Source: Halomonas saccharevitans
GTDB lineage: Bacteria > Pseudomonadota > Gammaproteobacteria > Pseudomonadales > Halomonadaceae
DNA length: 64,000 nucleotides
Reading direction: 5' to 3'
NCBI RefSeq assembly: GCF_900116405.1
Contig: NZ_FPAQ01000009.1
Location: forward strand, 30,115 to 94,114
The translations under genes were made by a program, and so were the position numbers. Shown piece after piece: positions 10,251 to 17,584 of the stretch. The notes under the pieces are model-generated. The model had not been told where the DNA came from. It did no database searches and saw only the letters and a program-made list of their open reading frames with translations. Every line of letters starts with the position of its first letter. The stretch's first letter is position 1.

Positions 10251-10280
10251 TATACAGCCGTTGTACACTTCTGCTAGTCT
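10251..10280 (+). promoter_or_regulatory. Candidate MerR/LitR-type operator-promoter for the photolyase cluster
   Basis: An AT-rich island in the divergent intergenic region. It holds TATACA (10251-10256) and TGTACA (10262-10267), one helical turn apart, then TAGTCT (10275-10280) as a possible -10 element, 18 bases after the first TATACA. The spacer is longer than usual, which is typical of promoters worked by MerR proteins. TGTACA-like half sites are what LitR-type regulators are reported to bind in Pseudomonas (T(G/A)TACA-N12-TGTA(C/T)A), but the spacing here does not match that dyad. This is a candidate only. Confidence 0.4.
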
Positions 10281-10313
10281 AGCGATGAACGCCGTTGACT
10301 GCACGAGAGGCCC

Positions 10314-11387
10314 ATGCCCCACTCCCCCGCTCCCATCGCCATTATCGGTGCCGGTATCGCCGGCCTCGCCTGTGGACAAGCCCTGCAGGCCCACGGCCTG
10401 CCGGTGCGCCTCATCGACAAGGCGCGCGGACCCGGGGGGCGCATGTCCAGCCGCCGCCTCGAGAAAGCCGCAGTAGACCTGGGGGCCCAGTTCTTCAGCG
10501 TGCGCGATCCGGCCTTCCGCCGCCAGGTCACGGCGTGGCGCGAGGCGGGCGTGGTCGCTCCCTGGCCCGACTCCCTGTGGGAGGCGAGTGAATCCGGCTG
10601 GCATCGCCATCATGACGACGTCGAGCGCCTGATCGGCGCGCCCCGCATGAGTGCGGTCACCCGCCACCTGGCCAACGGCCTAGAGGTACAGGCCGGCACC
10701 CGCATCGAGCGCCTCGAGCGGCAGGACAACGAGCACGGCCAACGGCACTGGTGGCTGGTGGACCAGCACGACGTCCACCACGGCCCGTTCAAGCACGTGG
10801 TGCTTGCCCTGCCCTCGCCCCAGGCACAGGCGCTGCTGGAGCCCCACGAGCCGACCCTCGCGGCCGCCTGCGAAGCCGTCATTCAGCGCCCCTGCTGGGC
10901 CGCCTGGGCCTGCTTCGAGGCGCCGCTGCCCGCCCTCCCGAATGTCGACGACGACTGGCAGGCGGTGCGCCTGGCCCCCGATCCCAACCGGCCGCCGGCC
11001 GAGCAGTCGCTGCGCTTCGTCAGCCGCAACGACCACAAGCCCGGCCGTCACGGCCAGGGCGAGAGCCTGAGCCTGCTGGCGCGACTGGAGTGGAGCGAGG
11101 CAAACCTGGAGCGCGACGCCGAGAGCGTCGCCCGGCGCCTGCTCGAGGCCTTTCTCGCGCACCTGCCGGTGGGCGTGACGCTGCCCGCACCGATCTCGCT
11201 GGGCGCCCATCGCTGGCGCTACGCCCAGCCTGACGTCTTCGCCGGCGGCGAGGCGGTCAACCTCGACTACCGCCGCTCGCCCACCGGCCTCTCGCTGTGC
11301 GGCGACGCCTGGCGCGGGCCGCGGATCGAAGACGCCTGGCTCTCCGGTCATCATCTCGGCGAGGCCCTGGCGGCCGACGCTTCCTGA
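10314..11387 (+). CDS. Renalase-like FAD/NAD(P) oxidoreductase (COG3380 type)
   Basis: 357-residue flavoprotein. The FAD-binding Rossmann motif IAIIGAGIAGLACGQAL lies at residues 8-24, followed by the GGRMSSRR segment that contacts FAD in the renalase/monoamine-oxidase-like fold, and near the C terminus GLSLCGDAWRGPRIEDAWLSG closes the FAD site. Bacterial renalases oxidise aberrant dihydro isomers of NAD(P)H; whether this one does so is unknown. It is the first gene of a run of ten close plus-strand genes that includes a LitR-like regulator and photolyase, and CbiX follows 26 bases later. A light- or oxidative-damage link is inferred from that context. Confidence 0.85.
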   Translation: MPHSPAPIAIIGAGIAGLACGQALQAHGLPVRLIDKARGPGGRMSSRRLEKAAVDLGAQFFSVRDPAFRRQVTAWREAGVVAPWPDSLWEASESGWHRHHDDVERLIGAPRMSAVTRHLANGLEVQAGTRIERLERQDNEHGQRHWWLVDQHDVHHGPFKHVVLALPSPQAQALLEPHEPTLAAACEAVIQRPCWAAWACFEAPLPALPNVDDDWQAVRLAPDPNRPPAEQSLRFVSRNDHKPGRHGQGESLSLLARLEWSEANLERDAESVARRLLEAFLAHLPVGVTLPAPISLGAHRWRYAQPDVFAGGEAVNLDYRRSPTGLSLCGDAWRGPRIEDAWLSGHHLGEALAADAS

Positions 11388-11413
11388 CTCCCTCTTCGCG
11401 ACTGGAGACTTCC

Positions 11414-11794
11414 ATGTCCTATGCCCTGATCCTGCTCGCCCACGGCTCCAGCGACCCGAACTGGCGAGCCCCCTTCGAACACTTCGCCAAGGCCCTGACC
11501 GAGCGGCTGTCGACCCCGCTGCGCCTGGCCTACATGGAGCTCAGCGAGCCGTCGCTAGAGTCCACGGTGGCCGAGCTGACCGAGGCGGGCATCGAGCGGG
11601 CCGAGATCCTGCCGCTGTTTTTCGCCGCCGGTCGTCACCTGCGCCGCGACGTGCCCGGCCAGGTCGAGGCGCTGACCGCCGACCATCCGAGCCTCGAACT
11701 GACCCTGCTGTCTCCGGTCGGCGAGCACCCGGCCTTCGTCGAGGCGCTGGCGGCGGTGGTCGCCGAGCAGGCAGGGGAGTCGGCACGCTCATGA
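11414..11794 (+). CDS. cbiX: CbiX-type sirohydrochlorin cobaltochelatase/ferrochelatase, short form
   Basis: 126-residue single-domain CbiX(S)-like chelatase, which puts Co2+ or Fe2+ into sirohydrochlorin. The start at 11414 gives MSYALILLAHGSSDPNWRAP, with the conserved metal-binding histidine in LAHGS; the second conserved histidine is in FFAAGRHLRRDVP. Larger readings that begin upstream add an arginine-rich stretch with no family likeness. The stop overlaps the MerR start by four bases (ATGA). Finding it inside a photolyase cluster is unusual, and no other cobalamin gene is seen in the window, so the product may serve siroheme or a corrinoid for the neighbouring regulator family. Confidence 0.85.
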   Translation: MSYALILLAHGSSDPNWRAPFEHFAKALTERLSTPLRLAYMELSEPSLESTVAELTEAGIERAEILPLFFAAGRHLRRDVPGQVEALTADHPSLELTLLSPVGEHPAFVEALAAVVAEQAGESARS

Positions 11795-12705
11795 ACGACG
11801 AGGCACGGCGTCCGGCCGACACCCCGCTCTACCCGATCCGCGAAGTCTCCCGGCTGACCGGCGTGAACTCCGTGACCCTGCGCGCCTGGGAGCGTCGCTA
11901 CGGGCTGATTCAGCCCCAGCGGACCCCCAAGGGCCATCGCCTCTATGCCCGCGAGGACATCGAGCGCGTCGAGCGCATCCTGCAGTGGCTCAACCGCGGC
12001 GTGCCGGTCAGCCAGGTCCGCGAGCTGCTCGACCAGCCGGAGACGGCCGAGAACCCGGCGCCGGCGGCCGGCGACTGGCCGGGGCAGCGTCGACAGCTGA
12101 TCGGCGCCCTCCAGGCGCTCGACCTCGACCGCCTCGAGGCGCTGTTCAATCAGTCGCTGGCGCTCTACCCGGTCCCGACCTGCCTGGCCGAGCTGTGGCA
12201 GCCGGTGGTGCGCCAGCTCGAGGAGGGCTGGGGCGAGCAGCTGGGTGACACCCTGCAACGCCGCACCCTGGAGGCCTTCCTGCGCACCCGCGTCGGCACC
12301 CGGCTGCTGCACGCCAACCGGCTCTCCGAGGGCCCCACGCTGATCGTCGCCCCGCTGCCGGACGACCCCTCGCCGCTCTGGGTACTGCTCGCGGCGCTGG
12401 CCGCCAGCGACCGCGGCTATCGCATCCGGCTCTTCGATGCCCCGCTGCCCTTCGGCGAGGTGCCGCTGGCGGTGGAGCGCTTTCAGGCCGCCGGCCTGCT
12501 GCTGGCCAGCGGCAAGGCCGAGAAGGCCGAGCTGATCCGTCGCCAGCTGCCGCGGCTGGCCGAGCAGCTCGAGGTGCCGCTGATGGCCTGCGGTCCCATG
12601 GCGCGCATCCGCGAGGCCGACCTGGAAGAGACCCGGGTAGAGCTGCTCGGCGACGACCTCGACGAGGCCATGCAGCGCCTCCAGGCCCGACTCCCCGCCC
12701 GCTGA
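11791..12705 (+). CDS. MerR-family regulator of the LitR/CarH type, without the cobalamin ligands
   Basis: 304 residues. Residues 13-80 are a MerR winged helix (YPIREVSRLTGVNSVTLRAW, then ERRYGLIQP). The rest aligns with the four-helix and Rossmann-like B12-binding part of CarH/LitR light sensors. In CarH, B12 binding uses W-x9-EH and DxHxxG. Here W147 is followed nine residues later by R157-R158 instead of EH, and the second motif reads D192-P-S194-P-L-W197, lacking both His and Gly. That matches the LitR class (as in Pseudomonas PplR) that works without B12 and takes its light signal from a separate LOV protein. The alignment is from memory. Photolyase follows 13 bases later, as in known LitR-phr pairs. 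Confidence 0.85.
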   Translation: MNDEARRPADTPLYPIREVSRLTGVNSVTLRAWERRYGLIQPQRTPKGHRLYAREDIERVERILQWLNRGVPVSQVRELLDQPETAENPAPAAGDWPGQRRQLIGALQALDLDRLEALFNQSLALYPVPTCLAELWQPVVRQLEEGWGEQLGDTLQRRTLEAFLRTRVGTRLLHANRLSEGPTLIVAPLPDDPSPLWVLLAALAASDRGYRIRLFDAPLPFGEVPLAVERFQAAGLLLASGKAEKAELIRRQLPRLAEQLEVPLMACGPMARIREADLEETRVELLGDDLDEAMQRLQARLPAR

Positions 12706-12718
12706 CCCGGAGCCGTCC

Positions 12719-14137
12719 ATGTCCACTCCCGCCATCGTCTGGTTTCGCAGCGACCTGCGCACCCACGACAACACCGCCCTGGCCGCGGCCGCCCGCCGGG
12801 GCCCCGTGATCGCCGTCTTCCTGCGCTGCCTGCCCCACTGGCAGCGCCACGGCCACGGCGCCAACAAGCTCGACTTCTGGGGCCGCGGCGTGGCTGCCCT
12901 GGGCGAGAGCCTGGCGGGCCTCGGCATCCCGCTGCTGCACCGCGATATCGACGATTTCAACGAGGCCCCGGCCGCGCTGCTCGAGATCGCCAGGGAGAGG
13001 GGCGCCGGCGCCCTGCACTTCAACCACGAGTACCCGCTGGACGAGCAGCGCCGCGACCGCGACGTGATCGCCGCCTTCCAGGAGGCGGGCCTCACGGTCA
13101 CCGGCCATCATGACGCCGTGGCCTTCGCCCCCGGCGAGCTGCTCACCGGCAAGGGCGACTACTACGGGGTCTTCACCCCCTTCGCCAAGGCCTGGCATCG
13201 CCAGCTGAGCGCGGAGCGCATCGCCCTGCACGACGCCCCCGCGCCCCAGGCGGCGCTTGATATCGCCGCCGATCCGCTGCCCGCGCTTCCCGAGCTCGAT
13301 GACACCCCGATCGACGGCCGGCTATGGCCCGCCGGCGAGGGCCCCGCCGCCGATCGCCTGGAGCGCTTCCTGCGCTTCCGGGGCCGCCACTACCAGCGCC
13401 AGCGCGACTTCCCGGCGATCCGCGGCACCAGCGAGCTGTCGCCCTACCTGGCGCTGGGCATGATCTCCCACCGCCAGTGCCTGCAGGCGGTGCTCGCCGA
13501 GAACGACGGCGCCCTGGCCGAGGGCGATGCCGGACTCACGGCCTGGGTCAACGAGCTGGTGTGGCGGGAGTTCTACCGCCACGTGGCCGTGGGCTTCCCG
13601 CGAGTCTGCCGCCATCGCGCCTTTCAGCAGCATACCGAGGCGCTCGCCTGGCGCGACGACGAGGCCGGCTTCGCCGCCTGGTGCGAGGGGCGCACCGGCT
13701 ACCCGATCGTCGATGCCGCGATGCGCCAGCTGGTGGCCACCGGCTGGATGCACAACCGGCTGCGCATGGTCACCGCCATGTTCCTCACCAAGCACCTGCT
13801 GATCGACTGGCGCCGAGGCGAGGCCTTCTTCCTGCGCCATCTGGTGGACGGCGAGTTCTGCGCCAACAACGGCGGCTGGCAGTGGGCGGCCTCCACCGGC
13901 ACGGACGCCGCGCCCTACTTCCGCATCTTCAACCCCACCACGCAGTCCACGCGCTTCGATCCCGACGCCACCTTCCTGGCGGAATGGCTGCCGGCGCTGG
14001 CCGAGCTGCCCAAGAAGGCTCGACACGCGCCCTCGGGCGATCTGCTCGGCGGGGCCGACTACCCTTCGCCCATCGTCGATCACCGGGCCGCCCGGGCGAG
14101 GGCGCTGGAGGCCTTCAAGGCCCTGAAGACGGACTGA
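12719..14137 (+). CDS. phrB: Deoxyribodipyrimidine (CPD) photolyase
   Basis: 472-residue class I photolyase that uses blue light and FADH- to split cyclobutane pyrimidine dimers. The N-terminal antenna domain begins IVWFRSDLRTHDNTAL (residues 6-21). The FAD domain holds ELSPYLALGMIS, WVNELVWREFYRH, GYPIVDAAMRQL, TGWMHNRLRM and NNGGWQWAASTGTDAAPYF, which carry the FAD pocket and the conserved tryptophans for electron transfer. The length equals that of E. coli PhrB (472). It follows the MerR gene by 13 bases, so it is almost surely cotranscribed and a likely target of that regulator. Confidence 0.97.
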   Translation: MSTPAIVWFRSDLRTHDNTALAAAARRGPVIAVFLRCLPHWQRHGHGANKLDFWGRGVAALGESLAGLGIPLLHRDIDDFNEAPAALLEIARERGAGALHFNHEYPLDEQRRDRDVIAAFQEAGLTVTGHHDAVAFAPGELLTGKGDYYGVFTPFAKAWHRQLSAERIALHDAPAPQAALDIAADPLPALPELDDTPIDGRLWPAGEGPAADRLERFLRFRGRHYQRQRDFPAIRGTSELSPYLALGMISHRQCLQAVLAENDGALAEGDAGLTAWVNELVWREFYRHVAVGFPRVCRHRAFQQHTEALAWRDDEAGFAAWCEGRTGYPIVDAAMRQLVATGWMHNRLRMVTAMFLTKHLLIDWRRGEAFFLRHLVDGEFCANNGGWQWAASTGTDAAPYFRIFNPTTQSTRFDPDATFLAEWLPALAELPKKARHAPSGDLLGGADYPSPIVDHRAARARALEAFKALKTD

Positions 14138-14164
14138 TCACCCACTCACCGCGGGAGATCCTGG

Positions 14165-14599
14165 ATGCACCCGACGGCGGATCTGGAGGCCTTCTGCGCC
14201 TTCTTTAATAAGCTAGACAAGACCTGTACAAATCAACTAGACGAGGTATACACTGCAGACGTGAGCTTCACCGACCCGCTGCACCATATAGAGGGTATAG
14301 AGGCGCTCGAGGGGTACTTCCAGAACCTGTACGACAACGTGACATCGTGTCGTTTCACCTTTCACGAGCGGTCGCAGCAGGAAGAGACGGCCTTCGTCAC
14401 CTGGACCATGCGACTGGAGCACCCCAGGCTCGACGGGGGACGGTGCATCGAGGTCGAGGGCTGCTCGCATCTGCGCTTCGCCCTGGACGGCCGGGTGACC
14501 AGGCATCGCGACTACTTCGATGCGGGCGCCCTGCTCTACGAGCGCCTGCCTCTGCTGGGCGGCGTGATACGCCGGGTGAAGCGACAACTGGGCCAGTGA
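14165..14599 (+). CDS. NTF2/SnoaL-like protein of the photolyase cluster
   Basis: 144-residue single-domain protein of the NTF2-like fold: MHPTADLEAFCAFFNKL, then VSFTDPLHHIEG, YFQNLYDNV and RHRDYFDAGALLYERLP, the usual alternation of helices and strands around a ligand pocket. Similar proteins accompany the photolyase-SDR-flavoprotein-CFA cluster in other proteobacteria; their ligand is not known. The first 40 codons are unusually AT-rich for this genome and contain TGTACA (14225) and TATACA (14247), 22 bases apart, so an internal control site may overlap the coding region. The start at 14165 follows a gggag ribosome binding site. Confidence 0.85.
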   Translation: MHPTADLEAFCAFFNKLDKTCTNQLDEVYTADVSFTDPLHHIEGIEALEGYFQNLYDNVTSCRFTFHERSQQEETAFVTWTMRLEHPRLDGGRCIEVEGCSHLRFALDGRVTRHRDYFDAGALLYERLPLLGGVIRRVKRQLGQ

Positions 14600-14625
14600 C
14601 GGTCCACCGACGACGGGGAAAGCGC

Positions 14626-15420
14626 ATGACCAACGCGAGCGACACACAGCGCATCTGGCTGACGGGGGCCACCTCGGGCATCGGCCGCGCCCTCGCCGAG
14701 CGCCTGCTCGATCAGGGGCACCGGGTGGCACTCAGCGCGCGCAGCGAGTCGGCTCTGGCCGAGCTTTGCGAGGGCCATGACAACGCCCTGCCGCTGCCCC
14801 TGGACGTGGCCGATCGCCAGGCCGTCGAGCGAGCCGGTGAGCGCCTGGCCGAGGCCTTCGGCGGCCTGGACCTGGCGATCCTCAACGCCGGCACCTGCGA
14901 GTACCTGGACGCCGGCGACTTCGAGGTGGATCTCGTCGAGCGCGTCTTCGCCCCCAACTTCTTCGGCGCCGTCTACTGCATCGACGCGGCCCTGCCGTTG
15001 ATGCGCCGCGCCCGCTCGGAGGGCGGCCATCCGCTGCTGGCCGCCACCTCCAGCGCCGCGGCCTATCTGCCGCTGCCCCGGGCCGAGGCCTACGGGGCCT
15101 CGAAGGCGGCGCTGAGCCACTTCATGGAGTCGCTGCGCCTGGACCTGGCCGGCGAGGGCATCGGGGTCAGCCTGATCCATCCCGGCTTCGTGAAGACGCC
15201 GCTCACCGACCGCAACGACTTCGACATGCCCATGCGCATCTCCACCGACGCCGCCGCCGAGGCGATCCTCACCGGTCTGGAGCGCCGCCGCCTGGATATT
15301 CACTTCCCGCGCCGCTTCACGCTGCTGGTGCGGCTGATGGGTATCCTGCCCCCCGGCCTGCGCCACCGCCTGGGCCTGCGCATGACCCGCCAGGACTCGC
15401 CCGCGGAGGCCCGCCGATGA
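14626..15420 (+). CDS. Short-chain dehydrogenase/reductase in the photolyase cluster
   Basis: 264-residue classical SDR. The start at 14626 gives an N terminus with the dinucleotide motif TGATSGIG at about residues 13-20. The NAG motif is LAILNAGTCEY, the catalytic serine is in AATSSAAAYLP, and the Tyr and Lys are in EAYGASKAALS. The C-terminal 40 residues are basic and hydrophobic (RRFTLLVRLMGILPPGLRHR), suggesting membrane association. The stop overlaps the next start by four bases. Its place beside a flavoprotein, DUF1365 and a CFA-type methyltransferase suggests that it acts on a lipid or acyl chain; the substrate is unknown. Confidence 0.9.
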   Translation: MTNASDTQRIWLTGATSGIGRALAERLLDQGHRVALSARSESALAELCEGHDNALPLPLDVADRQAVERAGERLAEAFGGLDLAILNAGTCEYLDAGDFEVDLVERVFAPNFFGAVYCIDAALPLMRRARSEGGHPLLAATSSAAAYLPLPRAEAYGASKAALSHFMESLRLDLAGEGIGVSLIHPGFVKTPLTDRNDFDMPMRISTDAAAEAILTGLERRRLDIHFPRRFTLLVRLMGILPPGLRHRLGLRMTRQDSPAEARR

Positions 15421-16808
15421 ACGCGCCGATCCATGCTCCTCATGACGCCCCCCAACGGAGCGCCGCCCGACGGAGTGCCGCCCAACGGGGTGCCGTCCAA
15501 CGCATCGCCGTGATCGGCAGCGGCATCGGCGGCATGGCGGCCGCCTGGTACCTGTCGAGCCGCCACGAGGTAACGCTCTTCGAGGCCGAGGACCGCCTCG
15601 GTGGCCACACCGCAACGATCGACGTCGCGCTCGACGGCCGAGACTACGCCATCGATACCGGTTTCATCGTCTTCAACGACTGGACCTACCCGCACTTCCA
15701 GCGACTGCTGGCGCGCCTCGGGGTCGCCGCCCAGCCCACCGAGATGAGCTTCTCGGTGCACGAGACGGCCCGCGACTTCGAATACAACGGCCACACCCTG
15801 GCGAGTCTCTTCGCCCAGCGAGGCAACCTGCTGCGCCCGCGCTTCTACCGGCTGCTGCGCAACATCCTGCGCTTCAACCGCGAGGCCACCCAGGCGCTGG
15901 AGGAGGGGCGGCTGGACCCGGCCATGACGCTGGGCACCTGGCTCGACGCCGGCGGCTACGACGACGATTTCCAGCAGCGCTACCTGCTGCCCATGGGGGC
16001 GGCCATCTGGTCGGCGAGCATCAGCGACCTGCGCGACTTTCCGCTGCTGTTCTTCGTGCGCTTCTTCCGCCATCACGGCCTGCTGTCGGTCAACGACCGT
16101 CCCCAGTGGTACACCCTGATCGGCGGTTCGCGCGCCTACATCCCCGCCCTGACCGCCCCCTACGCCGAGCGCATCCGGCTTTCGACCCCGGTGCGCGGCA
16201 TTCGCCGCCATGCCGACCGGGTCGAGGTGCGAAGCGATGCCGGCGTGGAGTCCTTCGATCAGGTGGTGCTGGCCTGCCACGCCGACCAGGCCCTGGAAAT
16301 GCTCGGCGACGCCAGCGCCGCCGAGCGCGAGATCCTCGGCGCCATGCCCTACCAGGACAACGAGGTGGTACTGCACACCGACACCCGCCTGCTGCCGCGT
16401 CGGCCGCGCGCCTGGGCGAGCTGGAACTACCGGCTCGACGGCCGCGGCGATGACGCTCGCGTCTCGGTCACCTACGACATGAACATCCTGCAGCGCATCA
16501 CGGCCCCACACACCTTCTGCGTGACCCTGAACGACAGCGCCGCCATCGACCCCGCCAAGGTGCTGGGCCGCTTCACCTACGCCCACCCCCAGTTCACCCT
16601 GGCCGGCCAGGCGGCCCAGGCTCGCCATGGCGAGATCTCGGGCCCCGTTCAGCGCACCCACTACTGCGGCGCATACTGGCGCAACGGCTTCCACGAGGAC
16701 GGCGTCTGGAGCGCCCTGCGGGTCGCCCGAGACCTGGGCTGCGACGAACAGGGCCCGGGCGAGCGCCTGGTCAGCCGATCGAAGACGGCCGAGGAGAGCG
16801 CGGCATGA
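15417..16808 (+). CDS. COG2907-type FAD-dependent amine-oxidase-like protein
   Basis: 463 residues. After a repetitive 28-residue leader comes IAVIGSGIGGMAAAWYLSS, the FAD Rossmann motif, then FEAEDRLGGHTATIDV and GFIVFNDWTYPHF, signatures of the COG2907 group, and a C-terminal FAD-closing region THYCGAYWRNGFHEDGVWSA. Genes of this group travel with DUF1365 and cyclopropane-fatty-acid-type methyltransferases in singlet-oxygen or light regulons, and a member has been linked to furan fatty acid formation in Rhodobacter. A role in oxidising methylated fatty acyl chains is therefore likely but inferred. Both ends overlap the neighbouring genes by four bases. Confidence 0.9.
   Translation: MNAPIHAPHDAPQRSAARRSAAQRGAVQRIAVIGSGIGGMAAAWYLSSRHEVTLFEAEDRLGGHTATIDVALDGRDYAIDTGFIVFNDWTYPHFQRLLARLGVAAQPTEMSFSVHETARDFEYNGHTLASLFAQRGNLLRPRFYRLLRNILRFNREATQALEEGRLDPAMTLGTWLDAGGYDDDFQQRYLLPMGAAIWSASISDLRDFPLLFFVRFFRHHGLLSVNDRPQWYTLIGGSRAYIPALTAPYAERIRLSTPVRGIRRHADRVEVRSDAGVESFDQVVLACHADQALEMLGDASAAEREILGAMPYQDNEVVLHTDTRLLPRRPRAWASWNYRLDGRGDDARVSVTYDMNILQRITAPHTFCVTLNDSAAIDPAKVLGRFTYAHPQFTLAGQAAQARHGEISGPVQRTHYCGAYWRNGFHEDGVWSALRVARDLGCDEQGPGERLVSRSKTAEESAA
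15453..15508 (+). repeat. 15-bp tandem repeat, about 3.7 copies, in the 5' end of the COG2907 gene
   Basis: Units caacggagcgccgcc, cgacggagtgccgcc, caacggggtgccgtc and the partial caacgcatcgcc follow each other in frame and encode QRSAA, RRSAA, QRGAV and QR. They add a basic, flexible leader ahead of the FAD domain. Being a multiple of three, gain or loss of a unit would keep the frame. Confidence 0.75.
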
Positions 16809-17584
16809 GGCGAACACCGCGCTCGCGGATCTACCGGGGCAGCCTGCGCCATCGACGCTTCCTGCCCCGCCCCCACGCCTTCAGCTATGACCTGTGGATG
16901 GCCTGGCTCGACCTGGACGAGATGCCTGAACTGTTCGACGGCGTGCCCGCCTTCAGCGCGCGGCGACCGGCCCTGGCGCGCTTTCGCCGCCACGACTACC
17001 TCGGCCCCCACGACCGCCCGCTGAAGCAGGCCGTGCGCGAGGAGCTCGAGCGCCAGCTCGGCAGCGCCCCGGACGGTCGCATCTGCGTGCTGACCCAGCT
17101 GCGCACCCTGGGACTCGGCTTCAATCCCGTCTCGCTCTACTACGCCTTCGATGCCCGCGGCGAGCTGCGCGCCCTGCTCGGCGAAGTGAGCAACACGCCC
17201 TGGGGCGAGCGCACCCGCTATGCCTGCGCCGTGGAGCCCAGGCGCCATGGCCACACCGCCGAATTCGACAAGGCCATGCACGTGTCACCCTTCAACCCCA
17301 TGAACATGAGCTATCGCTGGCGCTTCGATACGCCCGGCGAGTCGCTGACGATGCACATGGAGAACTGGAAGGAGGGCCAGCGCCACTTCGACGCCACTCT
17401 GACCCTACAGGGCCGCCCGGCGACCCGCGGCGTGCTGCTCGCCACCCTGGCGCGCCAGCCCTGGATGAGCCTGAAGACGCTGGCCGGCATCCACTTCGAG
17501 GCGCTACGGCTATGGCTGAAGCGCATTCCGGTCCATGACCACCCCGGACAAGACCCCCCTTCCCGTGAGGAGAGCTCGCCGTGA
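16805..17584 (+). CDS. DUF1365 protein (COG3496)
   Basis: 259 residues, soluble. The family signature is clear: SRIYRGSLRHRRFLPRPHAF at the N terminus, then FSYDLWMAWLDLDEMPELF, LTQLRTLGLGFNPVSLYYAF and MHVSPFNPMNMSYRWRFD. DUF1365 proteins are almost always beside a COG2907 flavoprotein and a CFA-like methyltransferase, as here; no reaction is established. It starts inside the upstream stop (ATGA) and ends inside the GTG of the methyltransferase gene (GTGA), so the three are tightly coupled and probably form one lipid-modifying pathway. Confidence 0.92.
   Translation: MRRTPRSRIYRGSLRHRRFLPRPHAFSYDLWMAWLDLDEMPELFDGVPAFSARRPALARFRRHDYLGPHDRPLKQAVREELERQLGSAPDGRICVLTQLRTLGLGFNPVSLYYAFDARGELRALLGEVSNTPWGERTRYACAVEPRRHGHTAEFDKAMHVSPFNPMNMSYRWRFDTPGESLTMHMENWKEGQRHFDATLTLQGRPATRGVLLATLARQPWMSLKTLAGIHFEALRLWLKRIPVHDHPGQDPPSREESSP

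Noticed and set aside
10251..10290. Exact Pseudomonas-type LitR box
   Set aside because: Half sites are present but not with the reported 12-base inverted spacing; kept only as a candidate control region.
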